DNA of 64,000 nucleotides, from the NCBI GenBank assembly GCA_023313575.1, contig JAJTTP010000034.1, positions 1 through 64,000 of the forward strand. Direction: 5' to 3'. The translations under genes were made by a program, and so were the position numbers. This DNA comes from Eutypella sp. D-1 (Eukaryota; Ascomycota; Sordariomycetes; Xylariales; Diatrypaceae). The notes under the pieces are model-generated. The model made no database searches, had not been told where the DNA came from, and worked only from the letters and a program-made list of their open reading frames with translations. Shown here piece by piece: positions 58,721 through 64,000 of the stretch (position 1 is its first letter; each line of letters starts with the position of its first letter).

Positions 58721-60910
58721 ATGGCACTGGTGCGCTCTGCCGCCATCCCTCCGAGGCGGCCCTCCCATGTCGTCCGATATATCCTCCCGGCCGCCGTACT
58801 TCTCTTACTCTTCTACTATTTGTCTGGCAACTCGCGCGCCAGTATTACTCCCATCTATGACCCAGGCTCGCCCAGCTCCCAGTCTGGGTCTGCGCCTGGG
58901 AGTGGTCGCCCAGACTCCGCCGGCTCTATAGATCAGGCTCCAATTCGCCCAGAAAACGGTGGCGCCGTCGACCTCGACCACGGAGATGACACCCTTAATA
59001 AGAAGCCCTCAGTAGACAAGAAGCCCGACCAGCAACCCCCCCATAGCGGTTCCAAGTCCGGCCAGTCTGGCCAGTCCGGCTCCACCGGCGACAACCCTTC
59101 TCCTCCCAAGCCTCCGAAGAAGCGCCATCCCATCGATGACCTGATCAAGCTGGGCAATGATCAGTTCGACGAGATCCTCTCCAAGAAGTCCAACACCCTC
59201 GCCGAAGCCGCCGAAGCTTACCGCAAGCGTAGAGGCCGCCACCCCCCTCCCGGCTTCGATACTTGGTATCAGTTTGCCGTCGACAACGACGCTGTCATGG
59301 TCGAGGACTTTTTCGATCAGATCTACCATGACCTGAATCCTTTCTGGGGTGTCGAGCCCGGTCTCATGCGCAAGGAGGCCTACGAGTACGAGATGACCAT
59401 CAACGTCCGCAACAAAACTGCCTCAGCTAGGAGCGACTGGTTTTGGACCCAGATATGGTTGAATCTCACCAGTACCATCGAGCATATGCTACCCGACATG
59501 GACATCGCCCTCAATGCCATGGACGAACCCCGCCTCGTCGTCCCCTGGGAGACCGTCAACGACCTGATGCGGAAAGAGCAGAAGAGTCGCAAACTTGTCT
59601 CGCCTCGAAAGGTCATCTCCGAGTTCGAGGAGCTGCCAGCACCCGAGGAAATGCGCGGCCTCGCGCTACCACCAGTTCAAGACAAGAACTGGGAAGATAC
59701 GAGTACGTCACTGTCCCTTTCCTCTTCTTTCTCTCCGTCCTATATTCGCTTCTACCCGTAGTCCATAAGAGTGGTTCTTTTCAGGCTAACGTGCGTTTCA
59801 ACTCACCTAGGCCCCTACTGGGATATCGCCCGCCGAGGATGTCCGCCCAATAGCCCCGCGCGCAAGGCCGAGCTTCTAGATACCTACGATAAGACGCCTA
59901 CCTTCGAACCGTCATGGGCGACCCCTCACCAGTATAAAGGGTTCATTTCGAACTACACCCTGTCCACCGAGTTCTGCCACCAGCCTGACCTCCAGGGACT
60001 CGAGGGCATCTTCATCCGCCCCTTGTCCACGGCAGCCACCAAGACCATGTTCCCGATGTTCGGTGGGAGCAAGCTGGCTACGAACAACGAGATCCTACTA
60101 CCCGCGCCGATGTACTGGAACGAGGAGGAGAGGTTCACAGGTGGCGATGATCACGGTGGCCCCTGGAACGAGAAGGAAGATATGGTCATCTGGCGCGGTG
60201 TCGCCACCGGCGGGAGGAACACCGAGAAGAATTGGAAGGGGTTCCAACGACACCGCTTCGTCGCCATGACGAATGGTACCAAATTAAGGCGTGCCGAGCA
60301 GAATGTCGAGGCCCCGATGAACTTCCAGCTCCCAAGCAGCAGCTACGACTTGGCGGCGCAAAAGGAGGGTCGCCTAGGGGAGTGGGTGTCGCAGTGGACC
60401 GAGGTAGGCCTCACGGACCTCTTTTGTCGCGAGGATTATGAGCCGCCGCCTGAGCACGGCCAATGCCCCTATACCGACGACCAGTTCGAGGTTGTCCTCG
60501 GCCAGAGCATGGCGGTGCAGTTCGGCTTCAAGTACTTGCCAGACATCGACGGCAACTCCTTCTCAGGCCGGTATCTAGGCTTCCTGCGGAGCACGAGTCT
60601 GCCGATCAAGAGCACACTATGGCGCGAATGGCACGACAGCCGGCTCGTCGCCTGGAAGCACTTCGTACCCATGGACAACCGGTTTGGCGACTTCTACGGC
60701 ATCATGGAGTACTTCCTCGGGTACGAGGACAGCGTGCCGGGACACGACGAGGAGGCGGCGAAGATCGCCGCGGAGGGCAAGGCCTGGGCCGAGAAGGTGC
60801 TGCGGAAAGAGGATATGCAGATATACGTGCTGCGGCTGTTGCTCGAGTACGCCCGGATATCGGATGACCGGCGGGACTCGATGGGTTGGGTAGAGGATTT
60901 GCTGCGGTGA
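58721..60910 (+). CDS. GT90 / CAP10-like glycosyltransferase, type II membrane protein
   Basis: Model join(58721..59702, 59811..60910), 693 aa; a 108-bp intron keeps NWEDT|S-PYWDIARRGCP in frame. ATG 58721 lies in a strong GCCATGG context; the upstream in-frame codon at 58664 is TTG. Single N-terminal anchor (YILPAAVLLLLFYYL) after a basic cytosolic tail, then a Ser/Pro/Lys-rich stem (residues ~40-155): a Golgi type II layout. CAP10 motifs: MVIWRGVATGGRN, FKYLPDIDGNSFSGRYLGFL, and STSLPIKSTLWREWHDSRLVAWKHFVPMD. CAP10/GT90 enzymes add xylose or other sugars to glycans; in Cryptococcus CAP10 affects capsule. Donor and acceptor here are unknown. Confidence 0.9.
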
Positions 60911-63543
60911 TTGCGTTGACGTAACAGGACATGCACAGCGAGGCGCTGTTTGTTCGGAAGGGTGTTCGTTATATCGCTTGATTGTTCTTTTTTTGTTATA
61001 CCTCGAATGCGCATTGGCATGGTTTATTTCATATCCCCGGGAGAGGAATTGAACTCGGGTTTGGCTCGGGCTCGGACGGATTCGTGTATTATCCGTCATC
61101 ATACAAGAGGCGTCTGGTCTGGTTGGGATCTGGCTGGCTGGGTGGCGGTGGGGGGGAGGGTAGATCACCGGAATGGGAAGGAGGGGGCAGCGGACGTGCG
61201 ATATAGCGCATGTCGCGATCCGAGGTGGCCGTGCCGTGCCGTGTAGGCCTACCTACCATTGCCCCTGGCGAGACCACGGAAGGAAGGAAGTATCGTGTTA
61301 TACGAACATGCATATATATCGAGCATTTTTTCTATCTCATAAGCTTAAGAAAGAAAGAAAGAAAGAAAGAAAGAAATCTTGGACATGATGCGAAGATCTC
61401 TAGCATGAGTTGACACTTGATGTGTAATCCGAAAGCCCATGGCACTAGATTTAGCCACGGAAGCATTAATAGAAAAGGGGATGGTCTCCGGTGGCTTTAT
61501 TACGGGTGCTTGACTTACTGTCTGCGTCACTTACCATAGCTCTAGCAATGCACACCCAGTTAAAACGTTGGGATAGATTAGTCAGTCATCGTAGACTTCA
61601 TTAATAATACCCGGCCAGAAATTTTACCAACGCCGTACGAAATATGAAGAATAACAACGCAGATAGAGTCAAACAGAAACAAACAACCAAAAGAGAAAAA
61701 GTTTACAGGAAGAAAAAAAAAAGGAAATTTTTCTTTTAACACAGGACTGCTGCTGTAATTATGTATTTAAGAATTCAGCATTGATACGTACGTTTGCCCC
61801 AGTGTAAGTAAGTAAAGTTTGCCCTGGCAGTGCATGGGCAGGGCGCTTTCGAAATCAGGGTCTTCTTGGTTTATGTGGGTGCAGAGTATGTATGTATGTA
61901 TGCAAGGCATGTATGTTGCTATCTTTGTACTTTGTTACCATGTGATTGTGGGGGTTGCCGTCGTAAACTTAGAGGACGTGCTATCTGGCTTGGCTGTGAA
62001 TGTATATAAATAGCTGGCTACGATAGATATGGTATGGAGTGTGCTATCAGCACGGACCTGATGAGCCACTTAACCTGTGCACAGAGTATGTGGACTGAAA
62101 TACGCCCGTATCTAAGCAAATGGAACCGATAGGAAGGGATAAGACGAACACAGATCGCCCTGCATGTAAAATCCACCTACCGTTCCCAATTACGTGGGCG
62201 ATTTTTCAGCTGCAAAGGCACAGACAGGTAAGTAACTATGGACTCTTCTTCTTCTAATGATCTGTTTAATCTTGGCTACCTAGCTGTGAGGCCTCTCGCT
62301 CTCGACCTCACATCTCCTTGGGACGACGGGGACTTGATCGCTGCGGATTGAAGGTTCTGGTTGCATTTTAGTAGAGACCCTCTACCAGCCTAGTACCCAC
62401 TGCACTGACTAGTATCGGTGCTTGCTTATAGCGTCTTTTATATAGCCCCCACTCCCACACGCCCTATAGCCAGACTAGTCTAACCCCAAGACCCTTTGTA
62501 GATGTAGATGGGGCAGAACATAGCATTATCTACACACCAACAGCCCTAGAGAGAGATATAGGTCGAGTAGAATCCAAGTATTGATTATGTCTGTCTATAT
62601 GTACCAGCTACTGTGGCCTTTGCATATATATTCAAAAGGCCCAGTCTGACTTGCTGGGAGCCGAACCGAGTTCTAAAATGGCTGTAGACCGGTGCAAGTG
62701 AACAATTGCCCATGCATCTGCGCAGCACCCAGTACAGTACACACGACATGAGGGAATATCTTTCTGCGGAGGCAGCCAGTCAGTCGCGCCATAATCCGCA
62801 GCCAAGGACCACGACGCGAACAGCTGCAGGAAACAGGTATTTTGGCTGGTTAAGCCTGGCTACCCCGATCACGTATTAGTACGAATCCGGCACAGGCAAC
62901 GCCGCCAGCCACACACGGCCCCAGCAAGGGCGCTTGTGGGGGGGTGTAAGACCCAATGACGTATTAGAGTTACCCTGACGTCTTTATCGATTGCGCATCT
63001 TGGCAGGGGCCCGGTTTGTGCTAGGGACTTTGGGACTTGACTATTGTTTACTGGCCTACCTGACTCTCCCTGTTGCCTGTCAACTATGTTCTTGTACGAA
63101 TGCTACCATGGCTTGTGATCAAGTTACGGGCTGCGTAGGGCCAGGCTAGGCTCGTAACTTGGTTGGATGGCTGGCTGATCCTATCTAGGTAGGTTGTAAG
63201 TTAACTCGGCGTCGCGGGGATGGGTTCGACGTTCGGGCTATCTGAGTAATGTACTAAGGGAACGAACGCATCATGAGTAAGGATGCTTCCATGGAAGACA
63301 ATGAATCCGTCCCGTCCGGGGTACGTCATCCCCCCTCTTAATGAATCGGGAGGACAAGCGTCTTTGTCGAGTATATATTATAGCCAACCCCCCACCTTCG
63401 ACCCTGTACTAGATTGATTTCCTCTCCCTGCTTCACTTCCAAGGAAACCATCGACGCATAAACTCCCATATCTAATCCACCAGCAAAGTTCCCCCCCCCC
63501 CCGTCCTTACACATATCACAAGAACTCACTACCAACCACTATA
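60911..63543. other. Long gene-free stretch (about 2.6 kb)
   Basis: No supported gene; the short frames at 60950-61413 and 61819-62013 have no domains. It includes an (AAGA)n microsatellite at 61348-61376 and GTATGTATGTATG repeats near 61886-61900. A C12-13 run near 63490-63502 is just upstream of the small gene at 63544. I saw no tRNA or snRNA signature. Confidence 0.45.
61348..61376 (+). repeat. (AAGA)n microsatellite
   Basis: About seven uninterrupted AAGA/GAAA units in non-coding sequence downstream of the GT90 gene. Confidence 0.9.
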
Positions 63544-63927
63544 ATGGATCAAATTAAGAACGCTCTCAGCGGAAACAGCTCCAAGGAGCAAAAGCCAGCG
63601 AACGCCCAGTCTGGCCAGAGCCAGGACTACGGCGACAAGGGTAAGCAACGCAACTCCCCCTACTTCGCCCGCGAAGTCAAAGCTCGCAGCGGATCGCTAA
63701 CGTCCGAGGACAGCCTTCAAGACGGTCAGCGACAAAGCTGGCTGGGGCCTGAAGGATTCACAGCGGGAGACCATCACGGACTTCGGCCGTAACGCCTACG
63801 AGAAGGCCACCGGGTAAGCAAGCAGTGCCACCATATAGAGCAGTCTCTTAGATGTCGAGGACAATTCGCTGACGCTATTACTTTCCACCCCTGCAGGAAG
63901 AAGGTCGACCCGAAGTACTCCAACTAG
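63544..63927 (+). CDS. Small conserved fungal protein, three exons
   Basis: Model join(63544..63640, 63714..63813, 63897..63927), 75 aa; two introns (73 and 83 bp) with GTAAGC donors, phases 1 and 2. The protein is hydrophilic: MDQIKNALSGNSS, a Gln/Ser/Gly linker, then AFKTVSDKAGWGLKDSQRET and ITDFGRNAYEKATGKKVDPK. The pattern (MDxIKN, DxxDKG/A, ITDxxRxxYEKxTGxKVxxK) is one I associate with small stress-type proteins of filamentous fungi with no defined function. The consistent splicing makes this a real gene despite its size. Confidence 0.75.
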
Positions 63928-64000
63928 GGTGTATGAATTTAACCTCGTTAATCGACAAATTGGAATAATATAATCGTTACAGACCCATCGCTTCACCTGT

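Overview
The window is nuclear DNA from a filamentous ascomycete (Pezizomycotina; probably Sordariomycetes, though that is an inference). The evidence is short GT..AG introns of about 55-110 bp with CTAAC/CTGAC branch sites, fungus-specific families (HET, UstYa, fungal rhodopsin-like membrane proteins), and AT-rich blocks with the C-to-T signature of repeat-induced point mutation (RIP). Intron-containing gene models were built by hand from splice sites with codon-phase checks. Some apparent open-frame starts are TTG or GTG; I used the first credible ATG.

Left part (1-19.5 kb). The window opens inside the 3' half of a RIP-degraded Ty1/copia retrotransposon whose 201-bp LTR ends at 1727. Next come a UstYa-family oxidase gene (1904-2901) and, tail-to-tail with it, a small secreted-peptide gene (4594-4851). 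That peptide carries repeated Tyr-rich hexapeptides flanked by basic residues, so the two form a candidate dikaritin-type RiPP pair. A luciferase-like monooxygenase, an internally deleted rhodopsin-like relic and an acyl-CoA-thioesterase-like gene follow. A complete 6,735-bp copia element (11066-17800, target duplication CTCTT) then sits on the last codons of a cytochrome P450 gene. That P450 also carries a frameshift.

Middle part (19.5-40.4 kb). This looks like a decayed, partly duplicated secondary-metabolite cluster. It holds a HET-domain gene with two compensating frameshifts, a polyketide-synthase ACP relic, a rhodopsin-like gene, a Tri3-type acyltransferase, a short-chain dehydrogenase, and a UbiA-type membrane prenyltransferase or terpene cyclase divergent from a second P450. 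Beyond these are a rhodopsin-like relic, an acyltransferase relic, a second dehydrogenase, a PKS ketoreductase relic and a second thioesterase-like gene. Almost every family occurs twice, often as one intact copy and one broken copy. Plausibly the UbiA enzyme makes or modifies a terpenoid core that the P450s, dehydrogenases and acyltransferase decorate; the product is unknown.

Right part (40.7-64 kb). This part is more ordinary: a secreted GH127 beta-L-arabinofuranosidase, a DUF2235 hydrolase, a PhyH dioxygenase, an uncharacterised proline-rich protein, an ankyrin protein, a mitochondrial TFB/rRNA dimethylase-like protein, a GT90/CAP10 glycosyltransferase and a small conserved three-exon protein, separated by long gene-free stretches. 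I saw no rRNA, no convincing tRNA and no CRISPR.
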